This document shows positions 1 to 9,755 of a stretch of DNA of 64,000 nt, one piece after another; the stretch's first letter is position 1, and every line of letters starts with the position of its first letter. Source of the DNA: Candidatus Alcium sp. F082 (GTDB lineage: Bacteria; Bacteroidota; Bacteroidia; Bacteroidales; F082); the NCBI GenBank assembly GCA_001543395.1, contig LPNG01000009.1, positions 1 through 64,000 on the forward strand, given 5' to 3'. Position numbers and translations under genes: made by a program. The notes under the pieces were generated by a model. The model did not search any database and was not told the origin of the DNA. It was given only the letters and a program-made list of their open reading frames with translations.

Positions 1-109
1 CGTCAAAAGGGACGAAGCTTATCAACGAAACTACATGATATTTACTCCTACACAAAAAAACTTTCAAAAAGCCATTGCCAATTCATAAGAATAGATAGGA
101 ATTTATCTC

Positions 110-340
110 ACGCAGAATTCGTAGAATTATATGAAGCGCAAAGCGGCGTGTAATTTCGCACGCAGAATCCGCTGAACTATATGAAGCGCGAAGCGACGCC
201 AAGTTTGCGTCCAGCAGGTTCTGCGAGTTCTGCGGATTCTGCGTGAAACAATCGCGTCCGGCAGGTTCTGCGAGTTCTGCGGATTCTGCGTGAAACAATC
301 GCGTCCGGCAGGTTCAGCGAATTCAGCGGATTCTGCGTGC
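110..340. repeat. Tandem repeat array, 47-bp unit GCGTCCGGCAGGTTCTGCGAGTTCTGCGGATTCTGCGTGAAACAATC (207-253, 254-300, 301-340 partial), preceded by two diverged copies of CACGCAGAATnCGnnGAAnTATATGAAGCGC (about 110 and 160)
   Basis: Direct reading; copies offset by exactly 47 bp. Confidence 0.9.
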
Positions 341-348
341 AAAAAAAA

Positions 349-1857
349 TCACTTCGCGTGAAGCGCAGCGTATGCCTTTCCCAGATGCTCCGTGATGTCA
401 GAAGCAATCAAAGCCTCCTGCCCTATCTCGTCGGCGGCAAGGTCGCCAGCGAGGCCGTGGAGATAGACGCCCAACACGGCAGCTTCCTCAGGTGAATAGC
501 GTTGTGCCAAGAGCGAGAGGATGATGCCCGTCAGCACGTCGCCGCTACCCGCCGTGGCCATGCCGGGATTGCCCGTGGTGTTGAAGAAGATGGTGCTATT
601 GGGCATCGCGACAGTGGTGTGTGCACCTTTTACGATGACGACGAGGTTATATTTGATAGCCAGCTCGCGCTGTTTTTCAAGGCGCTCGAATGAGGTCGAG
701 GTCTTCCCCATCAAACGTTCAAACTCCTTAGGATGCGGCGTCAGTATCGTTTTGGCAGGCAGGAAGGGCAGCCAAGTCGGGTTGTCGGAGAGGATGTTCA
801 AGGCATCGGCATCCATAACGAGCGGCACTTGCACCTCTTGGATGAGGCGTTTCAAGGCGCGGACGGTGTCATCCGCCTTGCCCAAGCCCGGACCCACGCC
901 CACAGCGGTATAGGCATCCAGATGTCCAAACGATGAGAAGCAGGTTTCGGAATCATCACCATCAATCATCGCCTCGGGGATGGCGGTCTGCAAAGGCAGT
1001 TGCGCCACCTTGGGCAAGTGTACACTCAGCAGGCCTACACCCGTGCGCAGACAGGCTTTCGCGCCCAGCAAAGCCGCGCCCGTCTTACCTTCGGAGCCAG
1101 CAATCAGCAAAGCGTGACCGTATGTGCCTTTATGAGAGTATTTCGTGCGCGTGTGCAAAATCGGCCTCACCATCGCCTTGACGGTCAGCAGGTTGTTGGT
1201 CTCCACCTCTTCCAGATAGCGTGGATGTAGGCCGATGTCCAACACCTCGAAGCGACCCACATACGGGTCGTTTTCGGGCAAGAGGAAGGCCAACTTGGGG
1301 TTTTGGAAAGTCAGTGTGTAGTCGGCCTTGAAGATGAAGCCCAAGGCACTAGGCTCGTCGGCGAAGAGGCCCGAAGGGATGTCGATAGCCACACGGATGG
1401 CCTTGCTCTGGTTGAGGTAAGCAATCAGGTCGGCGGTCATGCCCTGCGGAGGACGGTTGAGGCCCGAGCCGAAGATGGCGTCGACCACCACATCGTTGAC
1501 ATCGACTTTCGGGAAGTCGTCCTCGGTGAGAATGTCGAACATCGGCACCTTGGTCTCATTCACGAGGCGGTAGTAGTTCACCTCGCAGTCGTGGCTCATG
1601 CGGTCGCTGTGACGCACCATAAACACCTGTGGGACAATCTCTTGTTCATTGAGCAGTCGGGCCACCACGAGGCCGTCGCCGCCGTTGTTGCCCATGCCGC
1701 AGAAGATCTTGATGGTCTTGTCGCGCGGCGTGCGGCGATAAAGCCACTCAAAGACTTTCGTGGCCGCCCGTTCCATCAGGTCGACGGACTCGATGGGTTC
1801 GTTTTCTATCGTGTATTTGTCCGCTTCGCGGATTTGTTCGACTGAGAGGATTTTCAT
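349..1857 (-). CDS. nnr: Bifunctional NAD(P)H-hydrate epimerase / ADP-dependent NAD(P)H-hydrate dehydratase
   Basis: YjeF_N start MKILSVEQIREADKYTIENEPI, GNNGGDGLVVAR; C-terminal kinase-like NPGMATAGSGDVLTGII. Confidence 0.93.
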   Translation of the reverse strand: MKILSVEQIREADKYTIENEPIESVDLMERAATKVFEWLYRRTPRDKTIKIFCGMGNNGGDGLVVARLLNEQEIVPQVFMVRHSDRMSHDCEVNYYRLVNETKVPMFDILTEDDFPKVDVNDVVVDAIFGSGLNRPPQGMTADLIAYLNQSKAIRVAIDIPSGLFADEPSALGFIFKADYTLTFQNPKLAFLLPENDPYVGRFEVLDIGLHPRYLEEVETNNLLTVKAMVRPILHTRTKYSHKGTYGHALLIAGSEGKTGAALLGAKACLRTGVGLLSVHLPKVAQLPLQTAIPEAMIDGDDSETCFSSFGHLDAYTAVGVGPGLGKADDTVRALKRLIQEVQVPLVMDADALNILSDNPTWLPFLPAKTILTPHPKEFERLMGKTSTSFERLEKQRELAIKYNLVVIVKGAHTTVAMPNSTIFFNTTGNPGMATAGSGDVLTGIILSLLAQRYSPEEAAVLGVYLHGLAGDLAADEIGQEALIASDITEHLGKAYAALHAK

Positions 1858-1928
1858 GGCGTCTTATTTTGGTATCGGCTTCGCCGAGAAATCGTTCAAA
1901 AATCTTTCAAAAAATTATCGTTTTTGGT

Positions 1929-3254
1929 TTACTCGTAATACTCATAGCGATACACACTGAAATAATACTCATACAAATCTGCCCCTGGCATCCATTGAAT
2001 GTGCGCTATGCAATTGTCATGGTCGTCAAAGAAAAACAGGCTCTCGTGTGAAAAATCATAGTTTTCTCCATTATAAATAGCGTAATAAGAATAATAATCC
2101 GTGTCTTTATGATACTGCCATACTTGCTTATGAAATTCCGAATTACGATAAGCAATTCTTTCTTTTTCCACTTGCCTACCCAATTCATCATACTTGTATT
2201 TTATTACCTCTAATGGAACGGCATCATCGTTTTTGAAATACTCATATTTGGTCACCCGGCCAAAGTCATCATAATTATATAGTGATACCGATTTGCCAAA
2301 ATTGTCTCTTTGAACATATCTTTCTTTTACAGGGAGCCCTTTGTCGTTACGATTAATTACTCTCTCGTACTTTATCTTTTCTTTTTTCCTAACTGGAATC
2401 ACCTTATAATTAACATAATCAACAACTTGCCCCGTTGAATCCGTTTCTTGCCATCTATCTTCATCAGACCTAATATCTGTATGCCACCTTCTTACTTCCC
2501 TGCATATTTCTTTTACAATACTATCATTTCTATCATATCTGTACCTTATTCTTCTTTCAATTACATCTTCCAAGCCTGTGTTCTCCCTCCGCTCAAAAAC
2601 AACATTCCCTTTCGAATCATATTCCCAATAAAACTTAGGATCTCTATTTATAACACAACCATGTCCCTCCGACTTGCGCAAAACACCATTTTTGTCATAC
2701 TTCAGTGTGAAATGCTCGCGTATTTCCTCACCCACAATGACTTTGCGTTCCAACAGCCGACCTTCAGAATCGTAGGTCCAATGTTCTGAACGATTCTGAC
2801 GCCTTTCTTCCACAAGTCTTCCCACTTCATCAAATTTATATGAATAATAAATGGTATCGTTAGGCGCATTGCCATCATCAATTATCATTTTCAACAAATG
2901 TCCGAGATTATCATACTCATTATAATAGAAAACATCACCCAATCTTGTGTAATTTCCCAATGAATCATACTCTCTACAATAATAGTACTTTCTGTCTTTT
3001 ACAGTATTACTATTAATGCTGTCCGCAAATCGAATCAGCCTATCAACATCAAATCCACATTGATAAAAACGATTCATGAAAACATCGTGGTTGACGGAAT
3101 CGCAAACATCAAAATCATAAGAAAACAACTCATATCTCTTGACCTTGCCTTGCAAACCATCCTTTTCCCAATCCGTCTTTTGGCCAAGGGTTTCTCCGAC
3201 AAAAGCAACTAGGAAGAGAGAAAGGATAATGTATTTCACAGCAAGTTCTTTCAT
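1929..3254 (-). CDS. Exported protein with YD/RHS-like repeats, unknown function
   Basis: Signal peptide-like N terminus; repeated YDxxGR / YDELGRQVEKE motifs; AT-rich. Confidence 0.6.
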   Translation of the reverse strand: MKELAVKYIILSLFLVAFVGETLGQKTDWEKDGLQGKVKRYELFSYDFDVCDSVNHDVFMNRFYQCGFDVDRLIRFADSINSNTVKDRKYYYCREYDSLGNYTRLGDVFYYNEYDNLGHLLKMIIDDGNAPNDTIYYSYKFDEVGRLVEERRQNRSEHWTYDSEGRLLERKVIVGEEIREHFTLKYDKNGVLRKSEGHGCVINRDPKFYWEYDSKGNVVFERRENTGLEDVIERRIRYRYDRNDSIVKEICREVRRWHTDIRSDEDRWQETDSTGQVVDYVNYKVIPVRKKEKIKYERVINRNDKGLPVKERYVQRDNFGKSVSLYNYDDFGRVTKYEYFKNDDAVPLEVIKYKYDELGRQVEKERIAYRNSEFHKQVWQYHKDTDYYSYYAIYNGENYDFSHESLFFFDDHDNCIAHIQWMPGADLYEYYFSVYRYEYYE

Positions 3255-3281
3255 TAATACTAAGATTTTGAACGATTTTAA

Positions 3282-3902
3282 TCAGGATTTTTGACAGATT
3301 TCTTGCGAAGCAATCCTATGAATCACATCTTCAAGTTTTTCTTTCCCCTCAAACAATATCCCCGTAATTCCAAAAGCATTCGCCCCGGCTACATTATTCG
3401 GATTATCATCAATAAAAGCCGTCTCCTCGGCCTTGATGCCGAAGCGTTGCAAAGCCAGTTGGAAAATCCTCGGGTCGGGCTTCATCACCTTCTCGATGCC
3501 CGAAATCACCATGTCTTCCATGAGGTTGAGGATGGGATAGACCGGTCTTACCAAGGCGAAGGTCTCTTCCGACCAGTTGGACAGCCCAAACACACGGAAG
3601 CCTTTGGCTTTCAATTCCTTGACATATTCCTCCATGCCAGGAATCTGTCCGCCCATCATCTTCATGAAGTCGCCGTAGTACAGTTCGATTTCCTTCTTCC
3701 ACTCGGGATACTCGGCAATGAGTTCCGCCGTGCCTTCCGCAATGGGACGGCCGTTGTCGTGCTGGGCATTCCATTCGTAGGTGCAGATGTGGGTGAGGAA
3801 CCATTCGGCCTTGTCCACATCGCCGAAATAAGGGTCATAAAGGTAATGCGGGTTCCAGTCGAGGAGCACGCCGCCGTAGTCGAATATCAGGTTTTTGATC
3901 AT
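3282..3902 (-). CDS. HAD family phosphatase
   Basis: IFDYGGVLLDWN, GLSNW, KPDPRIFQ, FIDDNPNNV motifs. Confidence 0.9.
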   Translation of the reverse strand: MIKNLIFDYGGVLLDWNPHYLYDPYFGDVDKAEWFLTHICTYEWNAQHDNGRPIAEGTAELIAEYPEWKKEIELYYGDFMKMMGGQIPGMEEYVKELKAKGFRVFGLSNWSEETFALVRPVYPILNLMEDMVISGIEKVMKPDPRIFQLALQRFGIKAEETAFIDDNPNNVAGANAFGITGILFEGKEKLEDVIHRIASQEICQKS

Positions 3903-3948
3903 TGTCTATATTTTGCCGCAAAGTTAACGAAAAACTCAAAGAAAACCG

Positions 3949-3956
3949 TATTTTTG
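3949..3956 (+). promoter_or_regulatory. Bacteroidetes -7 element TATTTTTG upstream of tex
   Basis: TAnnTTTG consensus 20 bp before ATG. Confidence 0.55.
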
Positions 3957-3975
3957 CATCTTTAAACCTGAAATT

Positions 3976-6111
3976 ATGCCCAACACCATAGACTTCGCTG
4001 CGCAAATCGCACAGGAACGCAATCTAGCCACGCACCATGTGGCCAATGTCATTCGCCTCTTCGACGAAGGCGCCACCATCCCCTTCATCGCCCGCTACCG
4101 CAAGGAAATGACAGGCACGATGAATGAAGAGAATGTGGCCGCTGTACAAAAACGCCTCGAACAACTCATCGAACTCCAAAAACGCAAGGAAAGCGTCATC
4201 GCCTCCATCCGCGAGCAGGAGAAACTCACACCCGAACTGGAACAGAAGATTCTGAACGCCAAGACCTTGCAAGAAGTTGAGGATTTGTATTTGCCGTACA
4301 AGCCCAAGCGCCGCACCCGCGCTGCCATTGCCCGCGAGAAAGGCCTGGAGCCACTTGCCGCACAAATCATGGCGCAGAATGTGGACTTTGTTGACCGCCT
4401 CGCTGCTCGTTATGTCAACGCAGGCAAAGGCGTCAACGACATCGAGGAAGCCCTGCAAGGTGCCAAGGACATTATGGCCGAATGGGTCTCGGAGAACATC
4501 AACGGGCGCAACCGCATCCGCAAGATCTTCCACATGCAGGGCGACATCAGCTCCGCCGTGGTCAAAGGCAAAGAAGAGGAAGGCAAGACCTACCAGCAGT
4601 ATTTCGACTTCCGCGAGCCGATTTCAGAGGCGCCCTCGCATCGCCTTTTGGCCCTGTTCCGCGCAGAGGAAGAAGGCATGGTGAAGCTGAAAATCAAGGT
4701 GGACGACGACTTTGTGCTCAACTCGCTCGAAAGCATCTTCCTGAAGAACGACAACGAATCGTCGGAGCTCGTGCGCGAAGCCATCGCCGACTCGTGGAAA
4801 CGTCTCCTTGAGCCGAGCATCGAGACCGAAATCCGCAATTATTATAAGGAGAAGGCCGACGAGACCGCCATCCGCGTCTTCGCCGAAAACCTGAAACAGC
4901 TGCTTTTGGCCGCCCCGTTGGGCCAGAAGCGCGTCCTTGCCATCGACCCGGGCTTCCGCACAGGCTGCAAAGTGGTAGTCTTGAGCGAGACGGGAGCCTT
5001 GCTCCACAACGAGACCATCTACCCCCACCCGCCCAAGTCGGACACGGTGGGCGCGATGCGTAAAATCAAGAGCCTCGTGGATGCCTACCGCATCAAAGTC
5101 ATCGCCATTGGCAACGGCACGGCGGGACGCGAGACCGAGGACTTCATCCGCAGCATCAAGTTCGACCGCGACCTGATGGCCGTGATGGTGAGCGAGAGCG
5201 GCGCGTCGGTCTACAGCGCCTCGAAAATCGCCCGCGACGAGTTCCCCGACTACGACATCACCGTGCGCGGCGCGGTCAGCATCGGGCGCCGACTGATGGA
5301 CCCGCTGGCTGAGTTGGTTAAGATCGACCCGAAGAGCATCGGCGTGGGACAGTACCAGCACGATGTGGACCAGAAGAAACTCGGCGAGAGCCTCGACCAG
5401 ACCGTTGAGAGTTGCGTTAACGCCGTCGGCGTGGAGCTCAACACCGCCAGCCAGCAGCTGCTGTCGTATGTCAGCGGTGTAGGTCCCACCCTGGCTTACA
5501 ACATCGTCCACTACCGCGACGAAATCGGCGGCTTCAAGACGCGCCAACAGCTCTATGGCGTGCCGCGCCTCGGCGACAAAGCCTTCGAGCAATGTGCAGG
5601 TTTCCTGCGCATCCATAACGGCGACAATCCGCTGGACCAGAGTGCCGTCCACCCCGAGAGCTACCACATCGTGGAGAAAATGGCCAAGAAACTGGGCGTG
5701 AAAGTGAAAGACCTTATTGGCAACAAGGAACTCATCGCCAAAATCAAGCCTGCTGAGTTTGTAGAAGAGCATTTCGGTTTGGAGACCATAAACGACATCC
5801 TCACCGAGTTGGACAAGCCCGGCCGCGACCCACGTAAGACCTTCGAGGCCTTCGAGTTCGACAAGAACATCCGCGAAGTCAAGGATTTGCGCGTTGGCAT
5901 GACACTCAACGGCATCATCACCAACATCACCGCCTTCGGCGCCTTTGTCGACATCGGCGTGCACCAAGACGGCCTTGTCCACATCAGCCAGATGGCCGAC
6001 CACTACATCAAAGACCCGAATGAGGTGGTGCACCTCAACCAAAAGGTAAAGGTCAAGGTTTTGGAGGTGGATGCCAACAGAAACAGGATTAGTTTGACGA
6101 TGAAAATGTAA
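3976..6111 (+). CDS. tex: Tex family RNA-binding transcription accessory protein
   Basis: N-terminal Tex domain, YqgF-like AIDPGFRTGCK, HhH region, C-terminal S1 domain GIITNITAFGAFVDIGVHQDGLVHISQM. Confidence 0.95.
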   Translation: MPNTIDFAAQIAQERNLATHHVANVIRLFDEGATIPFIARYRKEMTGTMNEENVAAVQKRLEQLIELQKRKESVIASIREQEKLTPELEQKILNAKTLQEVEDLYLPYKPKRRTRAAIAREKGLEPLAAQIMAQNVDFVDRLAARYVNAGKGVNDIEEALQGAKDIMAEWVSENINGRNRIRKIFHMQGDISSAVVKGKEEEGKTYQQYFDFREPISEAPSHRLLALFRAEEEGMVKLKIKVDDDFVLNSLESIFLKNDNESSELVREAIADSWKRLLEPSIETEIRNYYKEKADETAIRVFAENLKQLLLAAPLGQKRVLAIDPGFRTGCKVVVLSETGALLHNETIYPHPPKSDTVGAMRKIKSLVDAYRIKVIAIGNGTAGRETEDFIRSIKFDRDLMAVMVSESGASVYSASKIARDEFPDYDITVRGAVSIGRRLMDPLAELVKIDPKSIGVGQYQHDVDQKKLGESLDQTVESCVNAVGVELNTASQQLLSYVSGVGPTLAYNIVHYRDEIGGFKTRQQLYGVPRLGDKAFEQCAGFLRIHNGDNPLDQSAVHPESYHIVEKMAKKLGVKVKDLIGNKELIAKIKPAEFVEEHFGLETINDILTELDKPGRDPRKTFEAFEFDKNIREVKDLRVGMTLNGIITNITAFGAFVDIGVHQDGLVHISQMADHYIKDPNEVVHLNQKVKVKVLEVDANRNRISLTMKM

Positions 6112-6152
6112 TTTTGCACCCGATTCGCAATAAAACCAACACAAATCAGTTA

Positions 6153-7037
6153 ATGAAAACAAATCCAAACGAAATGAAACGACACGGAATAATCACCCTT
6201 CTATTATTGGCCTTCATTGCGGCCTCTCCTGCCTTGCTCCATGCCCAAATCATCAAGGGCGAAGTGTTTTTGGGCGGCAATCTTACCCAAGTCGACGGCG
6301 ACGAATGCTACCGCTACAGAAAACTCGGCGTCCACGCTGGAGCCGGTGCCCTAGTGCCTATCACCAATTACCTCGACGCCGGACTCGAGGTGCTCTTTGG
6401 CCAGAAAGGCGCTTACAAACGCGACTCGCTCAACTACCACCTCGGCTATTTCACTGGACGTTACAACTTGACGCTCAACTATGTGGAAGTCCCCGTCATG
6501 CTATACCTCCACGACAGCAGATTCGCTTTCGGCCTCGGTGTCTCCTACGGCCGACTGGTGGGCCTGACCGAGAAGATCGACGGCGTCAATTCAACCATAG
6601 GCATTGGCGACGGACAACTGCATTGGAAAGAAGGCGTTGAGGGCATGCCCGACATCAGCGAGGTGCAGGACATCAAAGAGCTTTCCAACATCATCTACAA
6701 CGCCGGCTATCCGACCACGATACAAGAGAAAGACCTCATCCCGCAACTCGTCGACAATTCCGTCAACTACCGCCCCCACGACTTCAACATCTGTGTCGAC
6801 GTCAAGGCGCGGGTATGGAATGGCCTCTACGCGGAGCTGCGTTACCAGTATTCTCTCGTCCCCATCCGCACCCGTCTGTTCCACAACAAGCTGAACCCCA
6901 ACGAGCTGATCGACGACATCAGGGTGCCTGCCTTGCAGAGACAATACAACAATTCTTATACCCTCAGGCTGGTTTACCTCTTCAACGAACGTCGTAGCAA
7001 AGCCAACCAAGCGGTGAATAAGATGGGCGGACAATAA
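6153..7037 (+). CDS. Exported outer-membrane beta-barrel protein (PorT-like)
   Basis: Signal peptide, alternating beta-strand pattern; internal ATG at 6153 preferred over the ORF start. Confidence 0.65.
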   Translation: MKTNPNEMKRHGIITLLLLAFIAASPALLHAQIIKGEVFLGGNLTQVDGDECYRYRKLGVHAGAGALVPITNYLDAGLEVLFGQKGAYKRDSLNYHLGYFTGRYNLTLNYVEVPVMLYLHDSRFAFGLGVSYGRLVGLTEKIDGVNSTIGIGDGQLHWKEGVEGMPDISEVQDIKELSNIIYNAGYPTTIQEKDLIPQLVDNSVNYRPHDFNICVDVKARVWNGLYAELRYQYSLVPIRTRLFHNKLNPNELIDDIRVPALQRQYNNSYTLRLVYLFNERRSKANQAVNKMGGQ

Positions 7038-7038
7038 A

Positions 7039-7752
7039 CTAATATCCTAGGTAATAGTCTTTTAAGAATACACTATATTCTTTCGTGAAACCTTTGTCCT
7101 CGTCTCTGATGACAAAGGTTTCCTCTTTTATCTCGGCACTTTTCTCGAGCCCCAACTCCAGATTGACCCGGTTAGGCTCCTTCCCCGCTATCGGAACGAT
7201 GGTCATCCTCTTGTGAAGATAAAGGCCGTAACGCTCCGCAGTATCCAGAAACTCCACTGACACATCGGCGGGCAGCACCAAGGCAAAGCGCCCATCAGGC
7301 TGCATCAAACGGCCGACTTCATGGCATATCGTAGCGTATGACAAGCCTGCGTCGTTGTGCCGTGCCCGGCTCTTGCGCTCCGAGTCGCATTTCGAGAAAC
7401 GGTTGAAGAATGGTGGGTTGGAAACAATGAGGTCGTATCTCTTATCCATTTGGAAATCAACGATATCGACAAAATAGGCCTTCAGATGCTCGCGCCATTG
7501 CGAGGCCTCGAAGTTGACTGTAGCCTCTTCGATAGAGGCCTTGTCGATGTCAACGGCGTCCACGTGCGCCACCCCCTTCTGCGAGAGCATCAGCGGCAGC
7601 AGACCGCAGCCTGTGCCAATATCCAGCACAACATCCGTCGGCTTGACATCGGTCCAGCGCCCCAACAAAATAGCATCGGTGCCCACCTTCATCGTCGAGC
7701 GATGATGGTAGAGGCTGAAATGCTTGAAGTGGAAGGGGCGCGCATCGGTCAT
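7039..7752 (-). CDS. trmN6: tRNA1(Val) (adenine(37)-N6)-methyltransferase
   Basis: MKVGTDAILLGRW, DIGTGCGLL, SNPPFF motifs. Confidence 0.88.
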   Translation of the reverse strand: MTDARPFHFKHFSLYHHRSTMKVGTDAILLGRWTDVKPTDVVLDIGTGCGLLPLMLSQKGVAHVDAVDIDKASIEEATVNFEASQWREHLKAYFVDIVDFQMDKRYDLIVSNPPFFNRFSKCDSERKSRARHNDAGLSYATICHEVGRLMQPDGRFALVLPADVSVEFLDTAERYGLYLHKRMTIVPIAGKEPNRVNLELGLEKSAEIKEETFVIRDEDKGFTKEYSVFLKDYYLGY

Positions 7753-8273
7753 TGCAAGTACATGTCTATCAGCCCTTCAGGAGCCGTTATCGTTAGTATT
7801 TTCTTGTCCCTGTCGACGTTTTGGATCACCTGATCCAAGATCGGGATAAGGATCTCTTTTTTGCCTTTCATCACCTGCAGGATGGCCTGCGTGGGGTATT
7901 CCAGCACCTCGGCGACGGGACCCAGCTCACCTTTCTCAGTGTCGACCACGGTGAAGCCCACGATCTCATGGAAATAGAACTGCTTGCCGCTGAGCTTGGG
8001 CAGCATCTCCAGAGGCAGGTAGGCCTGCTTGCCGACCAGGTGTTGTGCCGCCTCGATGGTCTTCACGTCCTGTATGGCGATAAAGAACTTGTCGCCATTC
8101 ATCTTGATCTTCTCCACGAAGAAAGGCGTCAGCACCTTGTTGATTTCAAGGAAAAAATGCTTCATCTCGAGGTATGCCGAAGGGTCGTCAGCATCCACCT
8201 TGAGGGTCACCTCCCCTTTCAGGCCATGGGTCTTGGCCACCGTGCCCAGGTAAAAACAATCTTCTTTTTTCAT
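7749..8273 (-). CDS. rimM: Ribosome maturation factor RimM
   Basis: YLGTVAKTHGLKGEVTLKV; C-terminal PRC-barrel-like domain. Confidence 0.92.
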   Translation of the reverse strand: MKKEDCFYLGTVAKTHGLKGEVTLKVDADDPSAYLEMKHFFLEINKVLTPFFVEKIKMNGDKFFIAIQDVKTIEAAQHLVGKQAYLPLEMLPKLSGKQFYFHEIVGFTVVDTEKGELGPVAEVLEYPTQAILQVMKGKKEILIPILDQVIQNVDRDKKILTITAPEGLIDMYLQ

Positions 8274-8332
8274 TGTTTTGGATTTTGCTGCAAAGATAAA
8301 ACTTTTTATTTTTGCGGCTCATTTTTCGACCC

Positions 8333-9424
8333 ATGCACGAGTTTTTGCATTTGTTTCTGGATGTGCTGAGAAACAGCGTCTTAATCACTGGCTTGGTGAT
8401 TATCATGATGCTGATGATCGAGTATGTCAACATACATTCGCACGGGAAATGGTTCACGCGGCTGCGTCAAAACCGCTTCGGACAAGTGGTTTTGGGCGCG
8501 GGTTTGGGCATCATCCCTGGCTGTATGGGCGGTTTTGCCGCCGTGTCGATGTATTCGCATAAGCTGTTGAGCTTCGGCGCCTTGATCGCCATGATGATTG
8601 CCTCGTCGGGCGACGAAGCTTTCGTCATGCTCGCCATGATTCCCAAGGAGGCCTTGCTTCTGATGGCGGTCTTGTTTGCCGTCGCCATCCTCGTGGGCTG
8701 GCTGGTGGATAGGTTCTCCAAGTCGAACAACAAAACCCAACACGAAGGCTGCGAGGACGGCTACCAGATCCATGAGGAAGACCACCATGACGAGACACAC
8801 CAACCCGAGAAAGCATCGTTCCGCAACATGCGCCACGCCAGCGCAGAGCGTATCGCCCTGCTGCTTGGCGTCATCCTGTTCATCGCTGCCCTTGCCTTCG
8901 GTATGCTGGAGCACGAACATGAGCACGAGGAAGCCGTCCACACCCAGCTGAACATCTTCGACGAGTATTGGATGAACCTCATCTTTGCCGTCGTGAGCCT
9001 CTTCGTAGTGTGGTTCATCGCCACGGCTCCCGAACATGTCGTCAAGGAACACCTTTGGGAACACATCATCCGCAAGCATTTCCTGAGCATCTTCCTCTGG
9101 ACCTTCGGTGCTTTGTTTGTCATCCAGGTCGGGCTGCATTACTTTGACATTGAAACCCTTATCAGCAACAACATCCCGTGGATGATCCTGTTGGCCGTCT
9201 TGGTGGGCATCATCCCTGAGTCGGGACCGCATTTGCTGTTTGTCACTTTGTTTGCCACGGGCACAGTGCCTTTCTCGGTGCTGCTGGCCAGCAGCATCTC
9301 GCAGGACGGCCATGCCTCGTTGCCTTTGCTTGCCGAGAGCAAAAGGAGTTTCGTCAAGGCAAAGATTGTCAATGCCTTGGTGGCGGCAGTTTGCGGGTAT
9401 TTGTATTATTTTGTTGGGGTTTAA
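8333..9424 (+). CDS. Putative manganese transporter, multi-TM with His-rich loops
   Basis: About 10 hydrophobic segments, His/Glu-rich HEGCEDGYQIHEEDHHDETH and EHEHEHEEAVH loops; starts at internal ATG 8333. Confidence 0.65.
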   Translation: MHEFLHLFLDVLRNSVLITGLVIIMMLMIEYVNIHSHGKWFTRLRQNRFGQVVLGAGLGIIPGCMGGFAAVSMYSHKLLSFGALIAMMIASSGDEAFVMLAMIPKEALLLMAVLFAVAILVGWLVDRFSKSNNKTQHEGCEDGYQIHEEDHHDETHQPEKASFRNMRHASAERIALLLGVILFIAALAFGMLEHEHEHEEAVHTQLNIFDEYWMNLIFAVVSLFVVWFIATAPEHVVKEHLWEHIIRKHFLSIFLWTFGALFVIQVGLHYFDIETLISNNIPWMILLAVLVGIIPESGPHLLFVTLFATGTVPFSVLLASSISQDGHASLPLLAESKRSFVKAKIVNALVAAVCGYLYYFVGV

Positions 9425-9431
9425 CGATATT

Positions 9432-9559
9432 GAGATTCCCCTGCGGGGAATGGAGTATTAGCATTTAATCATGCGGCGGTATAAACGGTTTCCATTAGGA
9501 ACCTGTTTTAACCGCCGCTTTGTAACTATAATAAGAACTCCATTCCCGAAGGGAATCTT
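9432..9559. repeat. REPIN-like structured repeat, copy 1
   Basis: Outer hairpins GATTCCCCTGCGGGGAATGGAGT / ACTCCATTCCCGAAGGGAATC in inverted orientation; inner stem GCGGCGGT/ACCGCCGC; apical hairpin GGTTTCC..GGAACC. Confidence 0.85.
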
Positions 9560-9587
9560 TTTTCGCTTGACATATTGAAATAATTCC

Positions 9588-9595
9588 TATTTTTG
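9588..9595 (+). promoter_or_regulatory. Bacteroidetes -7 element TATTTTTG upstream of TPP riboswitch
   Basis: TAnnTTTG consensus. Confidence 0.5.
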
Positions 9596-9605
9596 CCGCC
9601 GATAC

Positions 9606-9694
9606 CAATAGGGGTGCCTTATCCGCTTGCGGATTGAAAGACAGGCTGAGATCAAACCCTTTGCACCTGATACGGATAATGCCGAGACAGGGAA
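9606..9694 (+). promoter_or_regulatory. TPP (THI-box) riboswitch
   Basis: AGGGGTGCC...GGCTGAGATCAAACCCTTTGCACCTGATACGGATAATGCCGAGACAGGGA. Confidence 0.93.
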
Positions 9695-9755
9695 TCGAGT
9701 TCCTCATCATTCCTCTATTGATTTATTGAATTATTAATCTTTAAATCAACGAGTT

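Noticed and set aside
4624-6168. 514-aa ORF on minus strand opposite tex
   Set aside because: Shadow ORF of a strongly conserved gene in GC-biased codons; low-complexity His/Val/Asp-rich product with no recognisable family
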